From assembly GCA_023414355.1 (NCBI GenBank), contig JAEZOB010000062.1, positions 38,060 to 102,059 of the forward strand: a DNA stretch of 64,000 nt, in the 5' to 3' direction. Of this stretch, positions 26,712 to 34,694 are shown one piece after another. A program made the position numbers and the translations under genes. Numbering within the stretch: position 1 is the first letter of the stretch; each line of letters opens with the position of its first letter. Under the pieces are notes generated by a model, which was given only the letters and a program-made list of their open reading frames with translations, was not told where the DNA came from and made no database searches. The DNA comes from Bacillota bacterium. Its GTDB lineage: Bacteria; Bacillota; Clostridia; Lachnospirales; Lachnospiraceae.

Positions 26712-27512
26712 TCATACAAATAAACCACCTATCATTTTACTGATATTAAAGCATCGAAGCAGGATCAGGACTGCGCTGAGTAACAGGAGATAAATCCAAT
26801 CAGATGTTTTTAGTTTCCTATGCTCCGAGAATCGGATTTCTCCTTCAAAGCCCCTGCATTTCATAGCATAGTAGACCCGCTCTGCTCTTCCAAAGCTTCG
26901 CAAAAGCAGCTGTCCGAGAAAAGCGCCCATATCCTTTAGTCTGATTCCCTTCTCACCCGGAGTGCGAAGAATATAGGCGTGATACATCACCAGTGCTTCG
27001 TTCGCCAGCAATTCAAGATACCGGAAGGTCATGGTAAGCTGTAGTATCATAATGGAAGGAAGTCTAAACTGTATCAGGACCTGAAGAAGCTCTTTCATAC
27101 TCGTCGTCGCAATCAGGATCAGGATTGAAGTGACAGTCAGAACCGTCTTTATCATAATAGAGCCAAAGCTTAATACTCCTTCTGTGATGATCAGATCTCC
27201 AATCCGAAATACCTCTTGTCGGTTAATGAATAAATTTGATGCCCCGGCGAAGAAGGTAAATGGAAGTGCAATCAGCATTCGTCCCAAAAGCGGCCGTAAG
27301 GGTATCTCCCCAAGCACCATACATAAGACAGGAAAGAATGCCAAGGATATCAATCCACTGACCTCATAGTCCGGAAAAGAGATCACCGTAATCAGATAGA
27401 TCACGGTGGTCAACAGCTTGACAATAGGATGTAACCTGTGTATCAGAGTATCCTTGAAGGACAGCTCCTCTAATGAATTAATTTTTATAATTGATTTTTT
27501 TAAATCAGACAT
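26712..27512 (-). CDS. nikQ: ECF nickel transporter transmembrane component (NikQ/CbiQ)
   Basis: About 266 residues, with five to six hydrophobic helices. The conserved coupling region around LLRSFGRAERVYYAMKCRGF carries the Ala-Arg-Gly type motif of EcfT/CbiQ proteins that contacts the ATPase. The ATG at 27512 is chosen because AAGGG stands the right distance upstream; a GTG two codons earlier overlaps it. It couples NikO to NikMN. The 114-base gap to nikO holds two small inverted repeats (TTGAAATGT/ACATTTCAA and TGTCAAA/TTTGACA) that may form RNA hairpins. Confidence 0.9.
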   Translation of the reverse strand: MSDLKKSIIKINSLEELSFKDTLIHRLHPIVKLLTTVIYLITVISFPDYEVSGLISLAFFPVLCMVLGEIPLRPLLGRMLIALPFTFFAGASNLFINRQEVFRIGDLIITEGVLSFGSIMIKTVLTVTSILILIATTSMKELLQVLIQFRLPSIMILQLTMTFRYLELLANEALVMYHAYILRTPGEKGIRLKDMGAFLGQLLLRSFGRAERVYYAMKCRGFEGEIRFSEHRKLKTSDWIYLLLLSAVLILLRCFNISKMIGGLFV

Positions 27513-27569
27513 AGACACCCTTTATGAAATCTTATTTTAATATACCCTACGCTCCCCGGACAGGTAGGA

Positions 27570-28604
27570 CTAATGAATACTTTCCGAAGAACGCCGGAGC
27601 TTTTTATAAAAAACTATGATTCCTCCGGTAACACTCACTAATACAAGCGTGATTAACCCCCCGACGAGTCCTGCCACTCCGGTACCATCTCCGGTGCTGC
27701 TTCCTCCTCCACCCTCACGCGGTTGCTTTGACTCATACTCAGGAAAGATGGCTGTTGTATCCTGGATTTTCTGTATCGAAGTATGTGTTTTCGTATCAGC
27801 CGTGATTTCTTCCCCACCTGTAACCTTAAGAATGGACCACTCCAGACCGTCCGGATTAGCAGAAGCAAATGCAGACAGGACACCTCTTGTCATCAAGGTA
27901 ACCACAGTCATAACGATGAAAAAAATCTTTTTCGATGTTCGTACAGTCATAGAATCATCAAGCGGAGCTTCCACAAGCTCCTTACGTAACTGATAAACAA
28001 ATAAAAGTATTCCGGCTGTTACAATTCCCTCAACCAAACCGATCGCCAGATGGATGGGCTGCATGATCGCTGCAAACAAAGTGAAAGGAAGCTCAGTAAT
28101 CCCAGAGACAGATGTCTCTAATACTACGCCGAAGGCTCCGAGCTGCAATCCGATTACAGAAGACATTATTGTTGCGACAGTGATTCTGCGCGAATTTATT
28201 TTCTTATTTAGGATCGGCCGATATATCAAAGGATAGATAATCAGGCACGGAATGATTGCAATATTGAATATGTTACAACCTAATGCCAGCAGCCCTCCAT
28301 CCGCAAAGAATAAACATTGGATCAATAATACCGATGCCAAAGTGATAACGGCCGGATATGGGCCAAGCAAAGCGGCAAGCAGTATACCACCGCCGATATG
28401 TCCGCTGGAACCGGTCACAGGAATGGTAAAATTAATCATCTGAGCTGCAAATACAAAAGCCCCCATGACTCCCATCATAGGAATCTTATGATCCTCAATA
28501 TCATTTTTTTTAATTTTTCTTACACTATATCCTATCGTTCCGGCAGAAACAGCATTCATCGTACTGCCGACAGCGATGGATAACAATGCATCAGACATAT
28601 GCAT
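27570..28604 (-). CDS. nikMN: Fused nickel substrate-binding component NikM with PDGLE (NikN-like) domain
   Basis: From the ATG at 28604 (GAGGAG seven bases upstream) the protein starts MHMSDALLS. In NikM/CbiM proteins the extreme N-terminal Met-His takes part in metal binding, so this start rather than the earlier in-frame one at 28625 matters functionally. Residues to about 210 are the CbiM-type core with GSSGHIGGG. The C-terminal third has the PDGLE signature (ANPDGLEWSIL) of NikN-like subunits and a final membrane helix. It captures Ni2+ for the ECF complex, feeding NPN synthesis. Confidence 0.9.
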   Translation of the reverse strand: MHMSDALLSIAVGSTMNAVSAGTIGYSVRKIKKNDIEDHKIPMMGVMGAFVFAAQMINFTIPVTGSSGHIGGGILLAALLGPYPAVITLASVLLIQCLFFADGGLLALGCNIFNIAIIPCLIIYPLIYRPILNKKINSRRITVATIMSSVIGLQLGAFGVVLETSVSGITELPFTLFAAIMQPIHLAIGLVEGIVTAGILLFVYQLRKELVEAPLDDSMTVRTSKKIFFIVMTVVTLMTRGVLSAFASANPDGLEWSILKVTGGEEITADTKTHTSIQKIQDTTAIFPEYESKQPREGGGGSSTGDGTGVAGLVGGLITLVLVSVTGGIIVFYKKLRRSSESIH

Positions 28605-28712
28605 AATCGTTTCTCCTCGTATCAATTACACTAATAAAATGATAACAAAAGCAATATTATAAAGATACAATGATAATCTCTTTCATTTTCTATACTTTAA
28701 GATGAGATTCCT

Positions 28713-29459
28713 TTAATTCAAGTAAGCCAATCGATTAATCTGCGTCGCTATATAGCCGGCTCCAAATCCGTTATCGATGTTCACCACTGCCAGGCCCTCT
28801 GCACAGGAATTCAGCATGGTGAGCAGTGCGGAAACTCCACCGAAATTCGCGCCGTAACCGACTGAGGTCGGAACCGCTATGACTGGCTTGTCAACCAAAC
28901 CGGCTACCACGGAGCCAAGTGCTCCTTCCATTCCGGCAACGGCAATCACGCAATTAGCCTTTCTGATTGCATCCAACTGTGATAGAAGTCTATGAATTCC
29001 GGCCACACCGACATCATAGACTCGGATCACCTCACTACCGAAGAATTCCGCAGTCTGGGCAGCCTCTTCAGCCACCGGGATATCAGAGGTTCCACCGGTG
29101 CAGACCACAACACAGCCGGATTTCTCCTGCTCGTTCTTTCTGACAGACAGGATTCTGGATATACTGTCATACTCCACCATAGGCAGTACCTCCTTCACCT
29201 TCTCGTACTGTTCTCTGGTTGCTCTGGTACCAAGCACATTTTTATCACGCTCATAGAAGCTTTGATAAATCCCTACCAGATGTTCAATTGATTTTCCCTG
29301 GCAGAAGATAACCTCCCCAAACCCATTACGTAAGCTTCTATGATGATCCAGCTTTGCATAACCCAGATCTTCATAAGGCAGCTTTTTTAACAGTTCCTCG
29401 GCTTCCTTAATATCAATTTCATTATTTTGAACCTGTTCCAACAACTTATGAATATCCAT
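28713..29459 (-). CDS. larB: LarB, first enzyme of nickel pincer nucleotide synthesis
   Basis: LarB carboxylates and hydrolyses nicotinic acid adenine dinucleotide to P2CMN. The C-terminal half is a PurE/AIR-carboxylase-like domain with CTGGTSDIPVAEEAA, GMEGALGSVVAGLVDKPVIA and PTSVGYGANFGGV. The ATG at 29459 has GAGGAG 11 bases upstream; a GTG at 29483 overlaps that site and is rejected. It leads a minus-strand operon with nikMN, nikQ and nikO, so cofactor synthesis and metal uptake are co-expressed. A structured leader with a terminator precedes it. Confidence 0.93.
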   Translation of the reverse strand: MDIHKLLEQVQNNEIDIKEAEELLKKLPYEDLGYAKLDHHRSLRNGFGEVIFCQGKSIEHLVGIYQSFYERDKNVLGTRATREQYEKVKEVLPMVEYDSISRILSVRKNEQEKSGCVVVCTGGTSDIPVAEEAAQTAEFFGSEVIRVYDVGVAGIHRLLSQLDAIRKANCVIAVAGMEGALGSVVAGLVDKPVIAVPTSVGYGANFGGVSALLTMLNSCAEGLAVVNIDNGFGAGYIATQINRLAYLN

Positions 29460-29665
29460 ACTCTCTTGGTCTCCTCTACCCACTTATACTTATGTGTCTA
29501 TCCTAAAGCAAATAAAAAATCATGAAAAACATCAGCCATTCTTGGCTGTATGAATCTTCATGATTCTAATGTTAAGTATTATCATTAATTTAGAAATAAC
29601 ATAATCAAAACTATCAGTAGCTGGGTCTTCTGACCATCATTGATACCTTCTGGCAATCATGTACT
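29460..29665 (-). promoter_or_regulatory. Structured leader of larB, candidate riboswitch or attenuator
   Basis: Between the promoter at 29672-29699 and larB lie about 206 bases with three hairpins, all closed by an AGAA loop: 29641-29659 (seven pairs with one bulged T), 29624-29635 (GGTC/GACC) and the terminator hairpin at 29518-29565. The last ends in a U-run only about 55 bases before the start codon. No match to the NiCo or cobalamin riboswitch consensus is evident. The arrangement suggests transcriptional control of the larB-nik operon, perhaps by nickel or a nucleotide precursor. Confidence 0.5.
29518..29565 (-). terminator. Rho-independent terminator in the larB leader
   Basis: On the minus strand AATCATGA pairs with TCATGATT, and an inner CAGCCA-AGAA-TGGCTG hairpin extends the stem. 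A TTTTTT run follows (29514-29519). It can end transcripts from the DUF3842 operon or from the larB promoter. Confidence 0.75.
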
Positions 29666-29671
29666 ATGAAT

Positions 29672-29699
29672 AGGATATCACATATTTATGTTACGTCAA
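29672..29699 (-). promoter_or_regulatory. Candidate promoter of the larB-nikMNQO operon
   Basis: On the minus strand TTGACG (29694-29699) and TATCCT (29672-29677) are separated by 16 bases, in the gap after the DUF3842 gene. Confidence 0.5.
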
Positions 29700-29816
29700 G
29701 TATAAAACTTGCAATTTTTATCTTTTATAATATCTGCAAAGTTTATTCATCGATCAATTGCATACTGTTTTATTACAGAACTTACTAATATTCTGTAGAA
29801 CTTCATCACTTTATTT

Positions 29817-30266
29817 CTACGATGTCGATTTCTTAAGCTCCTCCAGATATTCTAAAGCCTGTCTTACACAAATATCAATATAGGTCTCTGTAGGAGCATT
29901 CATTTCAAATGCCAACGTAATACTACAGCGGTTCAGCGGAACCAGAAATTTATGTGCCGGGCAGGAGCTTACTGCCTGCGCCATCTCCGTAGTCAGCTCT
30001 CCCATCATAGAATTAGCAACAATAATTGCGATCGGACCAAGAATCAAATCAGATTGTAGTACAGTTCTCCTAATGGCATTCTCTCCAGTTGCTCCAATAT
30101 CAGCTCCGGACTTAATCATATTGCTGGTGGCAGTTGAGTTGGTTCCAAGGGCGCAGATAGTAATTCCGCTATCCTTATCAAGCTGCTTTCTCAGCTTACT
30201 GACAAGGCTTCTGCCTATCCCCCCACCCTGTCCGTCTATTACAGATATCATATATTCCTTCTGCAT
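29817..30266 (-). CDS. DUF3842 family protein of unknown function
   Basis: The 149-residue protein opens with a glycine-rich Rossmann-like stretch (ISVIDGQGGGIGRSLVSKL, about 7-25), followed by ALGTNSTATSNMIKSGAD. This is the DUF3842 pattern. The glycine loop suggests nucleotide or cofactor binding, but no activity is known to me. It is two bases after the upstream hydrolase gene and directly upstream of the larB operon, so a link to nickel or NPN metabolism is possible by neighbourhood only. A membrane segment is not apparent. Confidence 0.75.
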   Translation of the reverse strand: MQKEYMISVIDGQGGGIGRSLVSKLRKQLDKDSGITICALGTNSTATSNMIKSGADIGATGENAIRRTVLQSDLILGPIAIIVANSMMGELTTEMAQAVSSCPAHKFLVPLNRCSITLAFEMNAPTETYIDICVRQALEYLEELKKSTS

Positions 30267-30268
30267 GA

Positions 30269-31273
30269 TTATTCTCCAGTCTCTATATATCGATCTAAAA
30301 ATTCCATCGTCTTCTTCTCATAACCCTCCGGGTCTATGGTATAAGCCAGTCCATGTCCTGCTCCCTCTACGATCAGCAACTCTTTTTCTGCCTTGCAGGC
30401 ATCGTATAGCGTATAGACCATTTCCGTAGGTACAAAGGTATCCTCCCCACCATGAATAAACAGTATTGGTGTTCTGTTCTTCTTTACCTGTCTGAGTGCC
30501 GATGCCTCAGAAAAACGATACCCTGCCTTAAAATTCGTGATCACACTGGTAAAGGATACCACCGGAAATGGCGGTAGATGATACATCCGCTTTAATTGAT
30601 AGGATAGTTCGTCCTTCACTGTGGTATATCCACAGTCCTCCACAATTGCTTTCACCTGATCGGGTAATTCTTCGCCGCTGGCCATCATGACGGTAGCAGC
30701 TCCCATAGAAATTCCGTGTAAGGCAATCTGTACATCCGTTCCGATATGGTTGATTGCCCATCGGATCCAGCTGATATAATCTCTCCGCTCATGCCAGCCA
30801 AAGCCGATATAATCTCCTCCGCTGGCTCCATGCCCTCTGGCATCGGGCATCAGAACATGATACCCCAGTTTCTCATGATAGAATCTTGCAAAATCACCCA
30901 TTTCCTTAGCATAGGAGGAATATCCATGGGCCAGAATAACTGTCTTAACAGTAGGAACTTTGGCCGGAAGATAGTATCCCACTAGCTTTAAGCCATCCTC
31001 AGATAATATTGTATAGGTTTCAAATGGGTGCTGCTCCACCCAGTCGATGCCTCCGCAAGATGCTTCCTTCAGCGTGTCCTCTGCACCTGCTTCCTTCCTT
31101 GCCTCGGTATGATCTATGTTCGGCTTTAAATCCATACTGTTTTGTAAGAATTTCTTCTTATTACGTTTAATCGCCAGATGATAGAAATAATAGCCTGCCG
31201 CAGTAAATCCGTTTAAAACCAGTAGCACACCACACCCCAGACTCCAAAGTAGCTTTCTATTGCTTTTGCCCAT
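30269..31273 (-). CDS. Membrane-anchored alpha/beta hydrolase
   Basis: The 334-residue protein has an N-terminal membrane helix (about 9-31) and a hydrolase domain: AHGYSS (oxyanion region, about 115-120), DARGHGASGGDY, nucleophile elbow GISMG (S189), a HGGEDTFVP segment holding the acid residue, and GAGHGLA with the catalytic histidine near 315. This resembles the YqkD/BEM46-type serine hydrolases on the membrane surface, with esterase or peptidase-like activity unknown. It is co-transcribed with the DUF3842 gene. Confidence 0.82.
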   Translation of the reverse strand: MGKSNRKLLWSLGCGVLLVLNGFTAAGYYFYHLAIKRNKKKFLQNSMDLKPNIDHTEARKEAGAEDTLKEASCGGIDWVEQHPFETYTILSEDGLKLVGYYLPAKVPTVKTVILAHGYSSYAKEMGDFARFYHEKLGYHVLMPDARGHGASGGDYIGFGWHERRDYISWIRWAINHIGTDVQIALHGISMGAATVMMASGEELPDQVKAIVEDCGYTTVKDELSYQLKRMYHLPPFPVVSFTSVITNFKAGYRFSEASALRQVKKNRTPILFIHGGEDTFVPTEMVYTLYDACKAEKELLIVEGAGHGLAYTIDPEGYEKKTMEFLDRYIETGE

Positions 31274-31478
31274 ACAATCGCCTCCTGAGTACCTATACTT
31301 TATATTCCTTGGAAATCCCTTCTGTATATCTATAGTATACTAAATAATGCCATAGATGCCAAGAATTATTCTATTCGTATAGGAAAGAACTGCAATCACT
31401 CCTATCGGTTAATCCGCTGATACAATAATGAAAAGCTTTTATCTTTTCTGCGTATTTGTAGAAAATTGTATTTTATGT

Positions 31479-31507
31479 TTGATTAGTAAAAAATGGTAGT
31501 GTATAAT
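31479..31507 (+). promoter_or_regulatory. Sigma-A-type promoter for the unknown plus-strand gene
   Basis: TTGATT (31479-31484), a 17-base spacer and a perfect TATAAT (31502-31507) lie about 90 bases upstream of the gene at 31595. The rest of the 31274-31594 gap holds nothing else recognisable. Confidence 0.7.
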
Positions 31508-31594
31508 AGGAAAATGAATTGAGGAAATAATTTGATTCACATATCAGTAAAAAATCAGTCTACTGAATGCTTTTAATGGCAGAAAGGCTACAAG

Positions 31595-32218
31595 ATGTCA
31601 GTAAAACTATATGGAAATATAAATGGAAATAGCTATCATGCTCCGAAAGTCAATCTTTTTGAAAGGGCTGGAAAGCAAGACAAGCAACCTGTTAAATTCA
31701 AAGATACAGAACAAGGAGCCCATCTTTCCGGCGTTAACCTTGAAATATCAGAGGAAGGTCTACGGGTTTTCCATGGAGGCAAGTTGCGCGGTAGTGCAAA
31801 TCTAGCCGAGTTAGAAAAAGATATTGAATTTATGTCTGAGCACCAACCGATCGAGAGCTTTTATCACAGGTTTTCACAGATGATGCCATCGAGTTATGAA
31901 AAAGCTTCAAACGGAGAATATACTTATGTGAAGCATAGTACAAAAGAGAAAGCAGAAATTCTTTCACAGGGATATGCTTCTATTTATAATGAGATATCCG
32001 CAGGATATGCAGCAGGAAATCGGGTACGTTATATCGAGGATCCCACCTCTGAGGACAGATACAGGAAATTATCAAAAGAGGATGAGTTATCAATGCTTCA
32101 AACGGAATTTCAAACTTTTGTAGATCAATGTCAGAAGCAAAGTGATCTTGCCGCAAAAGTGTTAACGAATAGGCAAAATCTGAGAGAAAGGTTAGGATTA
32201 GCATATTCTGGATTTTAA
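31595..32218 (+). CDS. Hypothetical protein, no recognised family
   Basis: The 207-residue soluble protein has no signal peptide or membrane helix. Its N-terminal 45 residues look flexible and polar (YGNINGNSYHAPKVNLF). The rest is mostly predicted helix with many Glu, Lys and Gln, for example around residues 65-110 and 150-205. It has its own promoter upstream and a compact hairpin terminator at 32307-32326, so it is a single-gene unit, and the frame and AGAAAGG ribosome site support coding. No catalytic motif stands out. The style recalls small clostridial proteins linked to surface or flagellar functions, but that is a guess. Confidence 0.65.
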   Translation: MSVKLYGNINGNSYHAPKVNLFERAGKQDKQPVKFKDTEQGAHLSGVNLEISEEGLRVFHGGKLRGSANLAELEKDIEFMSEHQPIESFYHRFSQMMPSSYEKASNGEYTYVKHSTKEKAEILSQGYASIYNEISAGYAAGNRVRYIEDPTSEDRYRKLSKEDELSMLQTEFQTFVDQCQKQSDLAAKVLTNRQNLRERLGLAYSGF

Positions 32219-32306
32219 GATTGTGAGCAGCTACCGAAAGATTATAATCATAACTGAATCTCAATCACAAGACAATATTGACCACCGATCAGAGCCTATG
32301 GTTGAT

Positions 32307-32326
32307 ACCCCTTACAAGGGGTTTTA
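32307..32326 (+). terminator. Terminator of the unknown gene
   Basis: ACCCCTT-AC-AAGGGGT followed by TTTT, about 90 bases after the stop at 32218. Confidence 0.65.
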
Positions 32327-32365
32327 TCTGCCCGAATGGTTGAATGATAAATAAACAAAGAAAAA

Positions 32366-32404
32366 AATCGCTCAAACACTGATCACATCAATGCTTGAGC
32401 GATT
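32366..32404 (-). terminator. Terminator of tRNA-Glu
   Basis: On the minus strand a long stem AATCGCTCAA...TTGAGCGATT with an extended inner pairing is followed by seven T residues, directly after the tRNA. Confidence 0.85.
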
Positions 32405-32411
32405 ACTTTAG

Positions 32412-32483
32412 CAGCTCGTAGGGGAATCGAACCCCTGTTTCCGCCGTGAGAGGGCGGCGTCTTAACCCCTTGACCAACGAGCC
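32412..32483 (-). tRNA. tRNA-Glu, anticodon CTC
   Basis: A 72-base cloverleaf can be folded. The acceptor stem is GGCTCGT/ACGAGCT, with a G-U first pair and G discriminator. The D arm includes GGTCAAGGGGTTAAG. The anticodon stem CCGCC/GGCGG surrounds the loop CTCTCAC with anticodon CTC. The T arm contains GGGGTTCGATTCCCC. No CCA is encoded. It reads GAG codons and would complement a TTC isoacceptor elsewhere. It stands alone with its own promoter and terminator. Confidence 0.93.
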
Positions 32484-32501
32484 GTATTAAGAACAATATC
32501 T

Positions 32502-32530
32502 ATAATATACTATGTCGGACAAAAAATCAA
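32502..32530 (-). promoter_or_regulatory. Promoter of tRNA-Glu
   Basis: On the minus strand TTGATT (32525-32530), 17 bases, TATTAT (32502-32507), about 20 bases before the tRNA start. Confidence 0.7.
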
Positions 32531-32645
32531 GCCTTTTTTATAGATTTTTTCGAATTGTTTTAGCAATTAATACATTTCGTTACTTCTACCAATATTAATT
32601 CATTTTATCGCTCGTTCATTATGAAAAACAACGAGGCAGATATTT

Positions 32646-33260
32646 CTAGCTGTGCTCCTTTGACAGAACCAGTTTGATTCCAAATACGATTAACAGTACA
32701 CCAACTACAACATTCATACCGGTAATGATGCCAAGAGGCAAAAAGTTACTGACAACCTTACCAAGGACTGCAACCAGGCTAAGAAAAGTAAGTGTAGAAA
32801 GCACACAGCCTAGCCCGAACCATAGGAGCTGTTGCTTTTTCAGCCCATGTTGAATGACCTGGCTCGAAAACACTCCACTCCAGAAGATGATTGTCAGTGG
32901 GTTGGATGCCGTCATAAGCAGACCTTTCAGAAAGATATTCTGAACTCCGTCAGATCGAAACAGAGTAAAGGAAGGAAGCAGCTCTTTACCGAAGGCGCTT
33001 GCAATCGTACTGATTCCGAATAGGACCAATACGATACAACCGAATACCTTTATCGTAAGCTTAACTTTTTTCTTACTCAGAAGTGCTGCCACACCGACAC
33101 CGGATAAAGCGATATATAAGCCATCGATCAAGGTGATTGCTGCCACTAGCATAAGACCATAAAATAATCCCTCCGAAGCAGAGGTATTGAATACCATCAG
33201 GCACATCGGCCCCACCGCCAGCTGTAACAGCATCCCAAAACGAAATCCTTTGATTATCAT
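32646..33260 (-). CDS. LysE-type amino acid exporter family protein
   Basis: The ATG at 33260 follows a GGGGGAGA site, and the upstream extension to 33341 is arginine-rich and unlikely. The roughly 204-residue protein has six hydrophobic helices. The first repeat has the LysE/RhtB signature LQLAVGPMCLMVFN, and the middle TASNPLTIIFWSGVF segment is equally typical. Relatives export lysine, threonine, homoserine or other amino acids across the membrane. It is a single gene and the substrate is unknown. Confidence 0.85.
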   Translation of the reverse strand: MIIKGFRFGMLLQLAVGPMCLMVFNTSASEGLFYGLMLVAAITLIDGLYIALSGVGVAALLSKKKVKLTIKVFGCIVLVLFGISTIASAFGKELLPSFTLFRSDGVQNIFLKGLLMTASNPLTIIFWSGVFSSQVIQHGLKKQQLLWFGLGCVLSTLTFLSLVAVLGKVVSNFLPLGIITGMNVVVGVLLIVFGIKLVLSKEHS

Positions 33261-33402
33261 ATGTACTCTCCCCCTATAGTTAACCGTAAGTCTTAATCTC
33301 CGTCCAGATAAAGTAAGAGGAATTCTACCATACGATCTCATGAATGTAAATAGTCTGTCATACTTTTTGAATATTATAAAGAAACACTATACATTTTCTT
33401 AA

Positions 33403-34242
33403 TTATACTTCTTCTCTGTTCCAATTATCTTCACTTTCAATAGCCGCATGAAAACCGCAATGGGGACACTTCGGGTAATCATAATCATGTTTATACCCAC
33501 AGGAGGGGCAGATGACCTGCTCCGGTAGTAATTCATTCTGAGAGGATAGTAATTTACTCTTCTTTTCTCTCGTTTTCCTTAAACTCATAATACAGGTGAT
33601 GATAAAATAACATGTTAACGGTACCGCCAAAACAGTGAAGAGTATTGCCGGTATCCTTACCGCAAAAATACGATCTACCGTTGTATAGATATCATTATAT
33701 AATACAATAAGAAAGGAACATAAGAAGGTCAACAGCATTCGAGTTAAGAAGATCAATTTTGGACGAAAGAACATAAAAGCCGCAACTTTTGTCCGAATCA
33801 GCTCTCCTAAAGAAAAGGCCAAAATAATGAACACTTCATATATCCCGATATAGATATGATTAGTCTTTTCTATGAATGAAAGTTCATCATATCCATGGAA
33901 CAGAAAAGTTTTAGTAAAGATCAGGAAGAGGATCAGCCAGACTGCAAGGAGAGATAAATGGAACCAATAAAAGACTCTTTTTTTATGGGTATCATATTCC
34001 GCCTTTAGCATTTGTACGGCATACTTTCTAATGTCCTTCCCAATCACTCTTTCTATCGGCTTCTCTTCTTTTTGTGCCAGAAGCAGATCTCCAAGGATTT
34101 GACTGAGTGTCACTTGTACTTCATAGCTATCCTTTGTATTTACAGAATAATAATATTGTTCGATTACTGCAAACTTCTCTTTATATTCTCCACGAAGCTG
34201 TTCTTTCCACTCCTGATATTCACTGCTGTCCAAGTAGTTCAT
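33403..34242 (-). CDS. Membrane protein with C-terminal zinc ribbon, PadR partner
   Basis: The 279-residue protein has an N-terminal soluble helical part (about 1-90, rich in Glu, Lys and Tyr, resembling the DUF1700/DUF1048 type), four to five membrane helices (about 92-225), and a C-terminal double-CxxC zinc ribbon (CPSCG ... CPHCG). Its start overlaps the stop of the PadR gene by four bases (ATGA), a common coupling of PadR regulators with membrane proteins that respond to envelope stress or small molecules. Function beyond that is unknown. Confidence 0.7.
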   Translation of the reverse strand: MNYLDSSEYQEWKEQLRGEYKEKFAVIEQYYYSVNTKDSYEVQVTLSQILGDLLLAQKEEKPIERVIGKDIRKYAVQMLKAEYDTHKKRVFYWFHLSLLAVWLILFLIFTKTFLFHGYDELSFIEKTNHIYIGIYEVFIILAFSLGELIRTKVAAFMFFRPKLIFLTRMLLTFLCSFLIVLYNDIYTTVDRIFAVRIPAILFTVLAVPLTCYFIITCIMSLRKTREKKSKLLSSQNELLPEQVICPSCGYKHDYDYPKCPHCGFHAAIESEDNWNREEV

Positions 34243-34565
34243 GGCTCATCCCCCCAAATAATCAGATTTGCCGAAGCAATTAACTGCCGATAAGAATTCT
34301 TCCATACAGTGATATATGCACTGCCTTCCTCCGTAATTGAGAAATATTTACGCTTCGGTCCATACGGAGATACTCCGATACGGCATTTTATATAACCCTT
34401 TTGTTCTAACCGCTTCAGGATCGGATATAGTGTACCTTCATTAATATCTATCAGCCCTGCCGCTTCCAGATCAGAAAATATCGCATATCCATAAGTTTCT
34501 CCACGTGTAATCACTGCAAGGATACATCCCTCCAATAAACCCTTTAGCATTTGGCTCTCATCCAT
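34239..34565 (-). CDS. PadR family transcriptional regulator
   Basis: The 108-residue protein is a typical PadR winged-helix: LKGLLEGCILAVITRGETYGYAI opens the domain, and INEGTLYPILKRLEQKGYI is the recognition helix and wing. It should repress its own two-gene operon with the membrane protein downstream. Two copies of CTACTTTGCATTG-x-x-x-AGTAG lie 34-98 bases upstream of its start. Effector unknown. Confidence 0.9.
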   Translation of the reverse strand: MDESQMLKGLLEGCILAVITRGETYGYAIFSDLEAAGLIDINEGTLYPILKRLEQKGYIKCRIGVSPYGPKRKYFSITEEGSAYITVWKNSYRQLIASANLIIWGDEP

Positions 34566-34598
34566 CCTTATCTCACCTCATCTGTCTGTTTGTCTCAG

Positions 34599-34663
34599 CT
34601 ACTTTGCATTGTATAGTAGGTATGACATAAAAATTACCATAACTACTTTGCATTGTCAAGTAG
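34599..34663. promoter_or_regulatory. Twin PadR operator candidates
   Basis: Two 21-bp near-copies, 34599-34619 and 34643-34663, share CTACTTTGCATTG and end AGTAG, with partial dyad symmetry CTAC/GTAG. The second contains a TTGACA -35 box (34654-34659, minus strand), so a bound repressor would block the padR promoter. Confidence 0.65.
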
Positions 34664-34676
34664 CTATGGTAATTTT
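34630..34676 (-). terminator. polC terminator overlapping the padR operator
   Basis: On the minus strand AAAATTACCATA-G-CTACTT pairs with AAGTAG-T-TATGGTAATTTT (18 pairs, one mismatch) and runs into TTTTT. It ends the polC transcript and includes one complete PadR operator copy. Confidence 0.75.
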
Positions 34677-34694
34677 ATATTACTATTCTTACGT

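Noticed and set aside
27653..27993. Open frames on both strands within the nikMN 3' half
   Set aside because: They overlap the conserved PDGLE and transmembrane region of NikMN and have no signals of their own.
29518..29699. NiCo or cobalamin riboswitch upstream of larB
   Set aside because: The conserved blocks of those riboswitches are not visible; left as an unassigned structured leader.
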